Made by a program: the position numbers and the translations under genes. A DNA stretch of 64,000 nt from positions 496,001-560,000 of the forward strand of contig JADCAS010000004.1 in NCBI GenBank assembly GCA_020401865.1, read 5' to 3'. This DNA comes from Phenylobacterium sp. Lineage in GTDB: Bacteria; Pseudomonadota; Alphaproteobacteria; Caulobacterales; Caulobacteraceae. The notes below the pieces were generated by a model that made no database searches, was not told where the DNA came from, and saw only the letters and a program-made list of their open reading frames with translations. Shown piece after piece: positions 50,182 to 59,029 of the stretch (position 1 is the stretch's first letter; each line of letters starts with the position of its first letter).

Positions 50182-51037
50182 AACTCAAGACGACCAAGGG
50201 CCCGTCGCCACAACCGGCCACGAGTGGGATGGCATCCGTGAGCTGGACAACCCCCTCCCGCGCTGGTGGCTCTGGATCTTCTACGCCAGCGTCGTCGTCG
50301 CCATCGGATATTGGATTCTGATGCCCGCCTGGCCTGGCCTGACCGGCTATACACCGGGGATGCTCGGCAAGTCCGACAGGGCCGAACTCGTCGGGCAGCT
50401 GGCGAAACTGAAAGCCCTCAGGGGCGAACAGAACGCCCGCCTGACCGACGCCTCCCTCCAGGAGATCGAGAGCGACCCGGAACTCCAGGCCCATGCCCTC
50501 GCGGTCGGCCAGTCGGTCTTCGGTGACAACTGCGCCACCTGCCATGGCGTCGGCGGCGTCGGCGGCAAGGGTTACGCCAACCTGCGGGACGACGTCTGGC
50601 TGTGGGGCGGCACGCTGGAGGACATCCACCGGACCCTGCAGTACGGCATCCGCTCCGGACACCCCCAGGCCCGGTTCTCCCAGATGCCGGCCTTCGGTCG
50701 GGACCAGCTCCTGACGCCCGCCCAGGTCGGGGACCTGACGGAATATGTCGTGGCGCTCTCAGGTCGCCCGGCGAACACCGCCGCGGTCCAGAGGGCGGCG
50801 CCGGTGTATGCCGCCAACTGCGTCGCCTGCCATGGGCCTGCGGGCCTGGGCGATCCCCTGCAGGGAGCGCCCAACCTCACCGACCGGGAATGGCTATACG
50901 GGTCGACCCGGAGCGACATCAAAGCTCAGATCCACAATGGCCGGGGCGGGGTGATGCCCGCCTGGTCCGGACGCCTGGACCCCGAGACGGTCAAGGCCCT
51001 TGCCGTCTACGTTCACGCGAACGCCGCCGGGCAGTGA
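50168..51037 (+). CDS. ccoP: cbb3-type cytochrome c oxidase subunit III (di-heme)
   Basis: Di-heme electron-entry subunit of the cbb3 oxidase. In 289 residues, one membrane anchor (about 37-53) precedes the two heme sites C122-A-T-C125-H126 and C218-V-A-C221-H222, each followed by a Met-containing ligand region such as MPAFG. EWDGIRELDNPLPRWWLW at the N-terminus is the CcoP signature. The start at 50168 is preferred; an in-frame ATG at 50153 would add five residues. Confidence 0.96.
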   Translation: MSAPETQDDQGPVATTGHEWDGIRELDNPLPRWWLWIFYASVVVAIGYWILMPAWPGLTGYTPGMLGKSDRAELVGQLAKLKALRGEQNARLTDASLQEIESDPELQAHALAVGQSVFGDNCATCHGVGGVGGKGYANLRDDVWLWGGTLEDIHRTLQYGIRSGHPQARFSQMPAFGRDQLLTPAQVGDLTEYVVALSGRPANTAAVQRAAPVYAANCVACHGPAGLGDPLQGAPNLTDREWLYGSTRSDIKAQIHNGRGGVMPAWSGRLDPETVKALAVYVHANAAGQ

Positions 51038-51046
51038 GCCAGGGTC

Positions 51047-52543
51047 ATGACCGTCGTCATCGATCGGACGCGAGCCGAAGGACGGGATAAAGGGCCCGCC
51101 TCGGCGGCCGAAAAGGCGAGGCGTCGCGGGGACTCCGGAGGCGGTCTCTACAAGCCCCGCACGCCGATCTACCCCAAACATGTCCGTGGCCGGTGGCGGA
51201 GCCTGAAGTGGGGCCTGATGGTCGCGACCCTGGCCATCTACTACATCACCCCCTGGATCCGCTGGGACCGCCCCGGCGCCCTGCCCGACCAGGCCGTCCT
51301 CGTCGATTTCGAGGGACGTCGCTTCTACATGTTCGGTCTCCAGTTCTGGCCGCAGGAGGTCTACTTCATTACGGGCCTTCTGGTGATGGCCGCCCTGGCC
51401 CTTTTCCTGGCCAGTTCGCTGTTCGGGCGACTCTGGTGTGGCTATGCCTGTCCGCAGACCATCTGGACGGACCTCTTCCTCCAGGTCGAACGGATGTTCG
51501 AAGGCGACCGCAACGCGCGGATGCGGCGGGACGCCGCCCCCTGGTCGCTCGACAAGCTCTGGCGGAAGGCTGGCAAACACCTGGTCTGGCTGGGCATAGC
51601 CTTCGGAACGGGCGGCGCCTGGATCTTCTACTTCCACGACGCCCCGACCGTCCTGGTCCAGTTCTGGGCCGGCCAGGCGCCCGCCACGGCCTATGTCTTC
51701 TGCGCCCTCCTGACCTTCACCACCTATGTCTTCGCCGGGACCCTGCGCGAGCAGGTGTGCACCTATATGTGCCCCTGGCCGCGCATCCAGGGCGCCCTGA
51801 TCGACCAGGACACCCTCCAGGTCACCTACCGGATCGACCGGGGCGAGCCGCGCGGTCCGCACAAGAAGGGCGCCTCCTGGGAGGGCCGGGGCGGATGCAT
51901 CGACTGCGACCAGTGCGTCGTGGTCTGCCCCATGGGCATCGACATCCGCGACGGCGCCCAGCTGGAGTGCATCAACTGCGGCCTGTGCGCCGACGCCTGC
52001 GACGAGATGATGGACCGGATCGACCGGCCCCGGGGGCTGATCGGCTACGACACCGACAAGGCGGTGGCGGCCCGGGCGGCGGGACAGCCCGCCGTCTACC
52101 GGCTCGTCCGGCCCCGGACCCTTGTCTACGCCGGGGCGCTGGTCCTCGTCTCCGGTCTCATGTTCTGGGGCCTGGCCCACAGACAAGCCTTTGACGTCCA
52201 CGTCCTGAGAGACCGGAACCCTATCGCCGTGAGGCTTGCGGACGGCTCGGTCCGCAACGGCTATACCCTGAAGATCGCCAACCGGAGCTTCGCCGACGCT
52301 GACGCCCGCATCGCCTTCTCCGGGCCCGCCGGCGCCATCCTGAAGACCCCGGCTGAGCCCGCAGCCGACCACGTCAGGGCCCGGATCGAGACCAACACCC
52401 TTCGCGCCGTGCGGGTCTTTGTGACCCTGCCCGAGCAGACGGGGGCCGAGACGAGCCTGCCGGTCGCCTTCACCGTCACCCTCCCAGAGGGGGTCATGAC
52501 CGTGAAGTCGACCTTCATCACCGACCCCGGAGCCCGCCCATGA
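51047..52543 (+). CDS. ccoG: Cytochrome c oxidase accessory protein CcoG (RdxA/FixG)
   Basis: Membrane protein needed for cbb3 maturation, shown in other species to act as a copper (Cu2+) reductase. In 498 residues: several N-terminal membrane helices, FGRLWCGYACPQTIWTD and YMCPWPRIQG, then two 4Fe-4S-type cysteine sets (CIDCDQCVVVCPMGID and CINCGLCADACDEMM), and an Ig-like C-terminal domain (from about 370) outside the membrane. It lies 9 bp after ccoP and overlaps ccoH by 4 bp, so it is part of the same transcript. Confidence 0.95.
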   Translation: MTVVIDRTRAEGRDKGPASAAEKARRRGDSGGGLYKPRTPIYPKHVRGRWRSLKWGLMVATLAIYYITPWIRWDRPGALPDQAVLVDFEGRRFYMFGLQFWPQEVYFITGLLVMAALALFLASSLFGRLWCGYACPQTIWTDLFLQVERMFEGDRNARMRRDAAPWSLDKLWRKAGKHLVWLGIAFGTGGAWIFYFHDAPTVLVQFWAGQAPATAYVFCALLTFTTYVFAGTLREQVCTYMCPWPRIQGALIDQDTLQVTYRIDRGEPRGPHKKGASWEGRGGCIDCDQCVVVCPMGIDIRDGAQLECINCGLCADACDEMMDRIDRPRGLIGYDTDKAVAARAAGQPAVYRLVRPRTLVYAGALVLVSGLMFWGLAHRQAFDVHVLRDRNPIAVRLADGSVRNGYTLKIANRSFADADARIAFSGPAGAILKTPAEPAADHVRARIETNTLRAVRVFVTLPEQTGAETSLPVAFTVTLPEGVMTVKSTFITDPGARP

Positions 52544-53043
52544 CTTCAACTCCCTCCACTCCTGCCGAGGGTTCCAGCGGCGGCTGGACCCTGACGGGCC
52601 GGCATGTCCTGGGCGTGGTCGTCGGCTTCTTCGCCATTATCATCGCCCTGAACATCTGGTTCCTGACCCTCGCCTACCGCACCTTTCCCGGTCAGGTCTC
52701 GGACACCCCCTACGAGGACGGCCTGGCCTTCAACCAAAGGCTCGCGGCGCAGGCAGCCCAGGCGCGCCTGGGCTGGGAGGCGGCGGCCGCCGCCGATTCC
52801 CGTGGACCCTGGGTGGAGCTCAGCGACGCCGAGGGTGGGCCCCTGCGCGGCCTGACGGTGACCGGCCGGCTGGAACGCCCCGCGACCGAGGCGGGCCACA
52901 GGCTTCTGACCTTCCGGGAGACGTCGCCCGGACGCTATGAAGCGCCCGCTGACGGCCTGACAGGCGCCTGGGACCTCTCCTTCCGGGCGGTCGACCCTAA
53001 GGGCCGCGCCTTCGAGGGGAGACGGAGGCTGACATGGCCCTGA
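52540..53043 (+). CDS. ccoH: cbb3 assembly protein CcoH (FixH)
   Basis: Small accessory protein of oxidase assembly. The 167-residue protein has one transmembrane helix (VLGVVVGFFAIIIALNIWFL, about 23-42) and a periplasmic beta-rich domain containing PYEDGLAFNQRLAAQAAQARLGW, the FixH hallmark. Overlaps ccoG by ATGA and ccoI by 10 bp, so all three are coupled. Confidence 0.9.
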   Translation: MTSTPSTPAEGSSGGWTLTGRHVLGVVVGFFAIIIALNIWFLTLAYRTFPGQVSDTPYEDGLAFNQRLAAQAAQARLGWEAAAAADSRGPWVELSDAEGGPLRGLTVTGRLERPATEAGHRLLTFRETSPGRYEAPADGLTGAWDLSFRAVDPKGRAFEGRRRLTWP

Positions 53044-55241
53044 CCCACCGCGACCCTCCGGCGAGCGATCCTATCTCTGATGACGCTGCTGACGGCGCCG
53101 ACCTGTCCGCCTACCTGACCCCCGGTGCGTCCGGTCTGTCCCGGCTGGATCTCCTGGTCAGCGGCGCTCACTGCGCCGCCTGCATCTCCCGGATCGAGGG
53201 CGAGCTGGCCGACACGCCCGGCGTGGCGTCGGCCCGGCTGAACCTCAGCACCGGACGATTGGCGGTGAGTCTGCACCCGGACGGCGATCCCCGACGGGTC
53301 CTCCGGGTCCTCGAGCGCATCGGTTACCCCGCATCCCCCTACGATCCCGGCTCGGTCCGGGAGGCCCAGGACCGGGAGGGTCGGGAGCTGGCCATGGCCC
53401 TGGCCGTCGCCGGCTTCGGGGCCGGCAATGCGATGATCTTCTCGGTGCCCGTCTGGGCCGGTCTCTTCGGCCAGGAGCTGGGCCCCGCCACGCGCACCTT
53501 CATGCAGTGGGCCAGCGCCGGGGTCGGCGCCCCCTGCGCCGTCTTCGCCGGAATGGTCTTCTTCCGGTCGGCCTGGAAGGCCCTGCGCGCGGGTCGGGCC
53601 AACATGGACGTGCCGATCTCCATCGGCGTGATCCTGACTCTCCTGGTCAGCTTCCAGGAGACCCTCCTGATGGGGCGTGACACCTATTTCGACGCCGCCG
53701 TCACCCTGCTCTTCCTCCTGTTGATCGGCCGATGGATGGACCACGCCCTGCGCCGCAGGGCCCGCAGCGCCGCTGCGGACCTCCTGGCCCTGCAGGCGCC
53801 CTCCGCCTCCATCCTCGGCGAGGACGGGGCGGAGCGCCGGTCGCCCCTGCGCCTGGTCCGCCCCGGAAACCGGCTGAGGGTGCGCCCGGGCGAGCGCATC
53901 CCCGTGGACGGGGTGGTGGAGACCGGGGAGTCCGAGATCGACTACGCCATCCTGACCGGCGAGACGACGCCCCAGGCCGTCCATCCCGGCGTCGCCTGCC
54001 GGGCGGGCGCCCTGAACCTCTCGGGCCTGCTCACCCTGAAGGCCGAGGCGGCTTCCGAGGATTCGACCCTGGCGCGGATCGCCCGCCTCGTGGAGTCCGG
54101 CGCCCAGTCCCGGTCGACCTACGTCCAGTTGGCGGACAAGGCCGCCGCCCTCTACGTGCCCGTGGTCCATACCGCCGCGGCTCTGACCTTCCTCGTCGCC
54201 TGGATGCTGGGGATTCCGGCGCGCGAGGCGGTGCTGCGGGCCGCGACGGTGCTGATCGTCACCTGCCCCTGCGCCCTGGGCCTGGCCGTCCCGGCGGTGC
54301 AGGTGGCCGCCGCCTCGCGCCTGTTCCGCCGGGGGGTGCTGGTGAAGTCCGGCGCCGGCCTGGAGCGCCTGGCGGAGGCCGACCACGTCGCCTTCGACAA
54401 GACCGGCGTTCTCACCGAGGGCCGGCCCCGCCTGCTGAACGCCGACCCCGCCGACATCGCCCGGGCCGCGCCCCTGGCCCGGGCCTCCTCGCATCCCCTC
54501 GCCCGCGCTCTGGCGGAGGCCGCTGGGGAGGGTCCGGTTGCGCCCGGGGCCCTCGAAGTCGCCGGCCAGGGGATCGAGGCGCGCACAGGGACGGGCCTGA
54601 TGCGCCTGGGCCGGGCGGCCTTCGTCGGCGCCCCCCTGTCGGGGAACCAGACCGAACTCTGGTTCCGGGACGCTGACGGCGCCCTCTTCCGCTTTTCCTT
54701 CGCTGACGCCCTTAGGCCTGAGGCGGTGGGCCTGGCGGGGGCCCTGGCCCGCCGGGGTCTTTCCGCCTCCATCCTGTCCGGGGACGTGGAGGCCGCCACC
54801 CTCCGGGTCGCCGGGCGGATGGGCATCCCGGACTGGCGCTCTGGCCTGACGCCGCAGGGCAAGGTCGAGGCGCTTGAGGGCCTGAAGGGGGCTGGCCACC
54901 GGGTCCTGATGGTGGGCGACGGCCTGAACGACGTGGCCGCCCTCAGCCACGCCCACGTGGCCATGGCGCCGGGGACGGCCCTGGACGCCAGCCAGTCCGC
55001 GGCGGACCTGGTCTATCCCGCCGACCATCCCGGGCGCATCGCCGAGGCGATCGACACGGCGCGGGCGGCCCGTCGCAGGGCGATGGAGAACTTCGCCTTC
55101 GCCGCCCTCTATAACCTTGTGGCGGGGCCGGCGGCGATGATGGGGCTGGTCAACCCCTTCGTGGCGGCCCTGGCGATGTCAGGCTCCTCCCTGGTGGTGA
55201 CCCTCAACGCCCTCAGGCTGCTGAATGGAGGCGGAAGATGA
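53034..55241 (+). CDS. ccoI: Copper-transporting P-type ATPase for cbb3 assembly (CcoI/FixI)
   Basis: Heavy-metal P1B ATPase that moves copper for CuB insertion. In 735 residues: an N-terminal metal domain with C47-A-A-C50, about eight membrane helices with the CPC motif at C411-P-C413, the phosphorylation site D455 in FDKTGVLTEG, LTGETTP in the actuator domain, and GDGLNDVAALSHA near the end. Its position between ccoH and ccoS identifies it as the operon-specific exporter as opposed to a general CopA. Confidence 0.95.
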   Translation: MALTHRDPPASDPISDDAADGADLSAYLTPGASGLSRLDLLVSGAHCAACISRIEGELADTPGVASARLNLSTGRLAVSLHPDGDPRRVLRVLERIGYPASPYDPGSVREAQDREGRELAMALAVAGFGAGNAMIFSVPVWAGLFGQELGPATRTFMQWASAGVGAPCAVFAGMVFFRSAWKALRAGRANMDVPISIGVILTLLVSFQETLLMGRDTYFDAAVTLLFLLLIGRWMDHALRRRARSAAADLLALQAPSASILGEDGAERRSPLRLVRPGNRLRVRPGERIPVDGVVETGESEIDYAILTGETTPQAVHPGVACRAGALNLSGLLTLKAEAASEDSTLARIARLVESGAQSRSTYVQLADKAAALYVPVVHTAAALTFLVAWMLGIPAREAVLRAATVLIVTCPCALGLAVPAVQVAAASRLFRRGVLVKSGAGLERLAEADHVAFDKTGVLTEGRPRLLNADPADIARAAPLARASSHPLARALAEAAGEGPVAPGALEVAGQGIEARTGTGLMRLGRAAFVGAPLSGNQTELWFRDADGALFRFSFADALRPEAVGLAGALARRGLSASILSGDVEAATLRVAGRMGIPDWRSGLTPQGKVEALEGLKGAGHRVLMVGDGLNDVAALSHAHVAMAPGTALDASQSAADLVYPADHPGRIAEAIDTARAARRRAMENFAFAALYNLVAGPAAMMGLVNPFVAALAMSGSSLVVTLNALRLLNGGGR

Positions 55242-55393
55242 GCATTGTCGTCATCCTGGCGCCCTTTTCCCTGGCCCTGGCCCTCATCGGCCTGGCCGGC
55301 TTCTGGTGGACCCTGCGCCACGACCAGTACGAGGACCCGCAGGGCGACGCCAGCCGCATCCTGATCGAGGATCCTGAGGACCGGCCCCTCTGA
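55238..55393 (+). CDS. ccoS: cbb3 oxidase maturation protein CcoS
   Basis: A 51-residue single-span membrane protein. The helix VVILAPFSLALALIGLAGF is followed by the typical WWTLRHDQYEDPQGDASRI, which defines the CcoS family. Overlaps ccoI by ATGA and ends the operon. Its partner function is cofactor insertion together with CcoI. Confidence 0.9.
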   Translation: MSIVVILAPFSLALALIGLAGFWWTLRHDQYEDPQGDASRILIEDPEDRPL

Positions 55394-55397
55394 GGGC

Positions 55398-56099
55398 TCA
55401 GACGGCGGCGCCTACCAGCCGGCCGATGCCGGCGGTCAGGGCCATGGCCAGGGCGCCCCAGAAGGTGACGCGAACCGCCGCCCGCAGCGGCGGGGCCCCA
55501 CCGGCCTGCGCGCCCACGGCGCCGAGGATGGCGAGCCCGGCGAGGGAGCCGGCCGAGACCACCACCGCCAGGGCCCCTGCGGGCGTGATGGCGACCAGGA
55601 TCAGGGGCGCGGCGGCGCCGGCGGTGAAGGTGGCCGCAGAGGTGAAGGCGGCCTGCACGGGCCTGGCGGCGGTGATCTCGGAAATCCCCAGCTCGTCACG
55701 GGCGTGAGCGCCCAGGGCGTCGTGGGCCATCAGCTGGTCGGTGACCTTCAGCGCGGTCTCGGCGTCGAGACCCCGGCTGCGATAGAGGCCCGCCAGCTCC
55801 TCCCGCTCGGACTCAGGCTGGGCGGAGAGTTCGCCGCGCTCTCGGGCGAGGTCGGCGCTCTCCGTGTCCGATTGAGAGCTGACCGAGACGTATTCTCCGG
55901 CCGCCATAGACATGGCCCCGGCCACGAGCCCTGCAACGCCGGCCACCAGCACCTCGGAGCGTCCGGCGGACGCGGCGGCGACCCCGACGATCAGGCTGGC
56001 GGTGGAGACGATGCCGTCATTGGCGCCAAGCACCGCCGCCCTCAGCCATCCCACCCGGGTGACACGGTGGCGTTCATCGTGAAGCTTCAGTCGGGTCAT
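55398..56099 (-). CDS. VIT1/CCC1-family transporter
   Basis: A 233-residue inner-membrane protein of the vacuolar iron transporter family, moving Fe or Mn ions. VTRVGWLRAAVLGANDGIVS (conserved helix-1 block) and SMAAGEYVSVSSQSD are the family motifs; four to five membrane helices are visible, and a charged cytoplasmic segment in the middle (ESADLARERGELSAQPESE) has metal-ligand-like acidic residues. GGAGG lies just before the ATG. Convergent with ccoS with a 4-bp gap. Neighbouring iron-rich oxidase genes may be coincidental. Confidence 0.9.
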   Translation of the reverse strand: MTRLKLHDERHRVTRVGWLRAAVLGANDGIVSTASLIVGVAAASAGRSEVLVAGVAGLVAGAMSMAAGEYVSVSSQSDTESADLARERGELSAQPESEREELAGLYRSRGLDAETALKVTDQLMAHDALGAHARDELGISEITAARPVQAAFTSAATFTAGAAAPLILVAITPAGALAVVVSAGSLAGLAILGAVGAQAGGAPPLRAAVRVTFWGALAMALTAGIGRLVGAAV

Positions 56100-56226
56100 G
56101 GGGGCCTCCGCTCTCCAGCCCGCACCCTCCTCCTGACCGTGTCGTCCTGCAAGGGCGCTCAGAAGGGGATCGCGCAACTCCGGGTCCAGGCTGGCGATGA
56201 TGAGGGCCGGGGTGCGGCTTATCGGA

Positions 56227-56688
56227 CTACGCCGGCCCGTCCGTCGCCAGGATCGCTGCTTGACGGGCCGGCTCGGAGGCGCTGGGGGGCAGCGCCATCG
56301 GCCGCCGCACCGGCAGGACAGGAGAGTCTTCGGGGAGGTGTACGACAGAGCGGTTCGGGATCGACCGGTTCCGCGAGAACACGTCCGTCCGATGCTCGAG
56401 CACGCCGCCCGGGCCATGCAGGCGAACGCCCTCGCACCAGTCAGCCTCACCGGTGAACACTACGTCGCGGCGGCAGATCGCGCCCTCGCTGGCCGCCGAG
56501 TCCTCACAGACCAGGTCGATGTCCCAGAGGCCGTCTTCCGGAACAGACGCGTGACGGCGCGGCGACAGGCGGGCCGTGGCGCAGGCCTCAGGCGACCCGA
56601 AGCAGGTCGCCTCGACGGTCAGGAGCCGGCCGGCGCCAGGAAAGTCAGCGATCCGGACGGTGGCGGTCTGAAGGGTCAGCTTGAGCAT
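56227..56688 (-). CDS. Hypothetical protein, unknown function
   Basis: A 153-residue ORF with an ATG preceded by GGAG at a suitable distance. The start (MLKLTLQTATVRIADFPGAG) and central part (LWDIDLVCEDSAASEG) look coding-like. No membrane segment, signal or known motif was recognised; several cysteines (in TCFGSPEACATA and ICRRDV) may bind metal or form disulfides. Codon periodicity is less clear in the C-terminal third, so the gene could end in a frameshifted or spurious tail. Confidence 0.45.
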   Translation of the reverse strand: MLKLTLQTATVRIADFPGAGRLLTVEATCFGSPEACATARLSPRRHASVPEDGLWDIDLVCEDSAASEGAICRRDVVFTGEADWCEGVRLHGPGGVLEHRTDVFSRNRSIPNRSVVHLPEDSPVLPVRRPMALPPSASEPARQAAILATDGPA

Positions 56689-57102
56689 GATCAGGCTCCA
56701 AAGGCGATGACGGCGCGCCGGGGCGAGGGCCGGTAGGATCTGCACAGCGCGGGGCGCCCCGCAGGAATGATCCGCGGCGGGCGGGCGAGGTGAGCGTCAA
56801 GGGAGATCTGCAGCCTCCGAGCTTCTCCACCCGCTCGCCGGTCGATCATTCTGGTCATCGTCTGGCACCCGGCCGATCGGTGCGCCCGGACAATCCGGCG
56901 TCACCAACAGGGGCATACTCCCGGTTGTGCGTGCGGGCACCGTGACGCCTGACGGTCGGCGGGCGTGAAAAACGCGTGAAAAGCGAACAAATCCAGGCGT
57001 GAACACCCGTACCGAGGGGTCAAGCGGCGCGCGCGCCCGGCGGTTCGACCCCGGTTTTACGACGCCTTGCCGCCGGCGGAGGCCGGCGCCAGACTTCCAC
57101 CC
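56689..57102. other. 414-bp intergenic region with GTGA repeats
   Basis: No ORF of coding character. It holds a perfect 12-bp palindrome CGGGGCGCCCCG (56750-56761), and GTGA repeats at 56942-57003 listed separately. It lies between the unknown minus-strand gene and the ParB-like plus-strand gene and so likely carries the promoter of one or both. Confidence 0.4.
56942..57003 (+). promoter_or_regulatory. GTGAA/GTGAC direct repeats with helical spacing
   Basis: GTGAC at 56942 and GTGAA at 56965, 56976 and 56999 give distances of 23, 11 and 23 bp, close to two, one and two helical turns. This is the same word and period as at 4021-4047 and 4190-4205, so a shared regulator (perhaps the SARP-like protein at 4251-5993) is possible. 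Confidence 0.4.
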
Positions 57103-57453
57103 ATGTCCTCGCCCGAGACCCACTCCCACACTGTTCCCGGCGGACGCGGCCACTGGCTGACGGAAAAGCTCTGGGCCGCCGCCGCTGGCCTGCCCGTCTT
57201 CCGGATCGCCATCGCCGACATCTCCGAGTTCGACCAGGACTGCTGGTTCCGGGGCCGGGCGCCCAGCCTGCGCCAGGTGGCGGCCCATGCGGCGCGCATC
57301 CAGTCGGCGGACCTGTCCTACCCCATCATCCTCTCCGCCGACGGACGGCTGATGGACGGCGGACACCGCATCGCCCGGGCCTGGATCGAGGGCCGCACGG
57401 AGATCGACGCCGTCCGGTTCGAGGTCGACCCCGAGCCGGAGTTCATCCGCTAA
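57103..57453 (+). CDS. Small ParB-domain-like protein
   Basis: A 116-residue cytoplasmic protein. PIILSADGRLMDGGHRIARA is close to the ParB/Srx-fold motif for nucleotide or substrate binding (G-G-H-R), with VRFEVDPEPEFIR after it. The N-terminal half shows no known domain. No helix-turn-helix for centromere binding is present, so it is not a chromosome-partition ParB. It is followed by a decayed gene fragment and preceded by the GTGAA repeats. Confidence 0.72.
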   Translation: MSSPETHSHTVPGGRGHWLTEKLWAAAAGLPVFRIAIADISEFDQDCWFRGRAPSLRQVAAHAARIQSADLSYPIILSADGRLMDGGHRIARAWIEGRTEIDAVRFEVDPEPEFIR

Positions 57454-57488
57454 GCGCCACGGGGCCCGGACCTTTAGGCCGGGCGGCC

Positions 57489-57662
57489 GCCCGTCTCATC
57501 ACCGACGCCCACGTCGCCAACTTCCGCGACCGGGGGCCCCTCCGCCTGCCCGGCGCCCTCCCTGCGGACGCCGTCGCGCGGGCCCGGGACGCCGCCTCCG
57601 GCGTCATCTCCTCGGCGTCGACCTTCAGCTGTTCCACGCTCGGTATATTGCCGGAGGGCTGA
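57489..57662 (+). pseudogene. Fragment resembling the N-terminus of a phytanoyl-CoA dioxygenase
   Basis: An open frame reads LITDAHVANFRDRG, then PLRLPGALPADAVARARDAA, which resembles the start of PhyH-family iron/2-oxoglutarate oxygenases. No start codon lies in front, and the frame stops at 57660-57662 after about 40 recognisable residues, without the metal-binding H-x-D. GC content drops from about 57630 on. It looks like the remnant of a gene cut by an insertion or deletion. The rest of 57663-57894 holds no recognisable gene. Confidence 0.55.
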
Positions 57663-57894
57663 GCGATTGCGTGTGCGGAAGCAATTTATGCAGCGCTGAG
57701 GCAAAGCATTAAGCGACGGTGGCGCAAGGTCGGCATCCCTTTGGACGATTTTCGCGAGCTTGACCGCCGGCCTGCGTCGAGATTTTGGAGCCCCTCGTTC
57801 CCGCGCGGAAGGCGCCGAAAGGATCCGCGTACCGCCGCCCGCCGGCGGCGCCCGCACATTTGACGGGTAGGCCGGTGCACGGCAACGTCGGCAC

Positions 57895-58836
57895 ATGCTC
57901 CGACATCTAGCTCCAGTGATCATCCTATGGCTCGGCCTTCTGAACAGTCCGGCCGGGGCCGAGCCGGCGAGACGCGACCTGCAGATCCGAAGGGCTGACG
58001 ACAGTCTTCTGACAGTCGAAATCTATGACCGGAAAACGGGGTCACCGGATCAGGCTCTGATGGTGCTCCAAGGCTCGACCTGCAACACGACGCAATCCCT
58101 CGCTTGGTTCGACCAGGTGCTGCGGGAAGCCTCCACTCGATGGGTGGTCGTGGTTGCCAAGGACGCATCCTCAGACGCCGGCGCCTGCGGCCCGGCGTAT
58201 GAAGCGCATGCAACGGAAGAAGCGCGCTGGTTCGACCATCTCTCCGCTGCTCGCCGGTTGAAGGAGGTGCTCAAACTGCGAGACCACGGAGCCTTCCAGC
58301 TACTGGCGGTGTCGGCGGGTGGGCTCACCGCCTGCGCCATGGCCGGCGCCTCGGAAGACGTGAGCGCACTCGCCCTGCTGAGTACGGGTGGCGGCCTCAC
58401 CTTCAGGGACGAGCTTGAGATCCTCACGAAGGGCGATCCAAAGTTCGCGGAGCAGCGCCTCAGGATCCAGTCCGATCCACGCCTCGGCAAGACGTGGATG
58501 GGCCAAACGAATCCGGAGATCTGGTGGTGGTCGGTGCTCGGCAAGCGGTGCCTACCGCTTCTCGACGGCTATCGGGGGGCCGTCCTTGTTGTCCATGGCG
58601 TGAAGGACACCTCCACTCCGATCGAGAGTGCTCGCACGCTGGTTCGTGGTTTGGAGGCTCGTGGCGTAGAGGTATCTGATATCGAACTACCAACTGAGCA
58701 CGATCTAGGAACGAAGGACTTGCCGCCCGAAGAGAACGGGCTCGGTCGCGCACTGGCTTGGCTAAAAGGGGAGCTAAACCGAGAGGCTGAGAATCCGCTT
58801 CTGAGCGCAGAGCCAACGCCCGCTTTCGACCCATAG
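57895..58836 (+). CDS. Secreted alpha/beta hydrolase
   Basis: A 313-residue exported hydrolase. The signal peptide (APVIILWLGLLNSPAGA) ends near residue 22. The predicted triad is S140 (LLAVSAGG), D238 (VVHGVKDTSTP) and H269 (LPTEHDLG), in normal order and spacing. The nucleophile elbow reads A-V-S-A-G, without the usual first glycine. Codon use is less GC-biased than in the flanking housekeeping genes, which suggests transfer. The ribosome-binding site is weak. Substrate unknown. Confidence 0.78.
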   Translation: MLRHLAPVIILWLGLLNSPAGAEPARRDLQIRRADDSLLTVEIYDRKTGSPDQALMVLQGSTCNTTQSLAWFDQVLREASTRWVVVVAKDASSDAGACGPAYEAHATEEARWFDHLSAARRLKEVLKLRDHGAFQLLAVSAGGLTACAMAGASEDVSALALLSTGGGLTFRDELEILTKGDPKFAEQRLRIQSDPRLGKTWMGQTNPEIWWWSVLGKRCLPLLDGYRGAVLVVHGVKDTSTPIESARTLVRGLEARGVEVSDIELPTEHDLGTKDLPPEENGLGRALAWLKGELNREAENPLLSAEPTPAFDP

Positions 58837-58888
58837 CTGCCATCAGGGCGTGGGCGCTAAGGTGACGCTTGCGGAAACGAACCCAGGA

Positions 58889-59029
58889 TCAAACGTGCGT
58901 CTCAGCACTATTGCCGTCGCGGCGGTCGGCGTGATCCCGGGTCTGCCGCCCCAGCACGGCGTCTACCCAGGCGCGGATGCCGGCGGCCTCGAGGGCGTCT
59001 AGCCGGGATGTGACTTCGGCGGCGGTCAC
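58889..59029 (-). pseudogene. Degenerate fragment of a nucleotidyltransferase (lincosamide/aminoglycoside type)
   Basis: A 46-codon frame starting with GTG that overlaps the VOC stop codon (GTGA). It reads TAAEVTSRLDALEAAGIRAW, then VDAVLGRQTRDHADRRD. Intact members of this nucleotidyltransferase group continue after AWV with a GGWGVDALLGRQTRxHxDLD core; here about seven residues are missing and the acidic D-L-D is replaced, then the frame ends. It appears to be a deletion-scarred remnant. Coupling to the VOC gene suggests that a resistance-type pair once existed. Confidence 0.55.
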
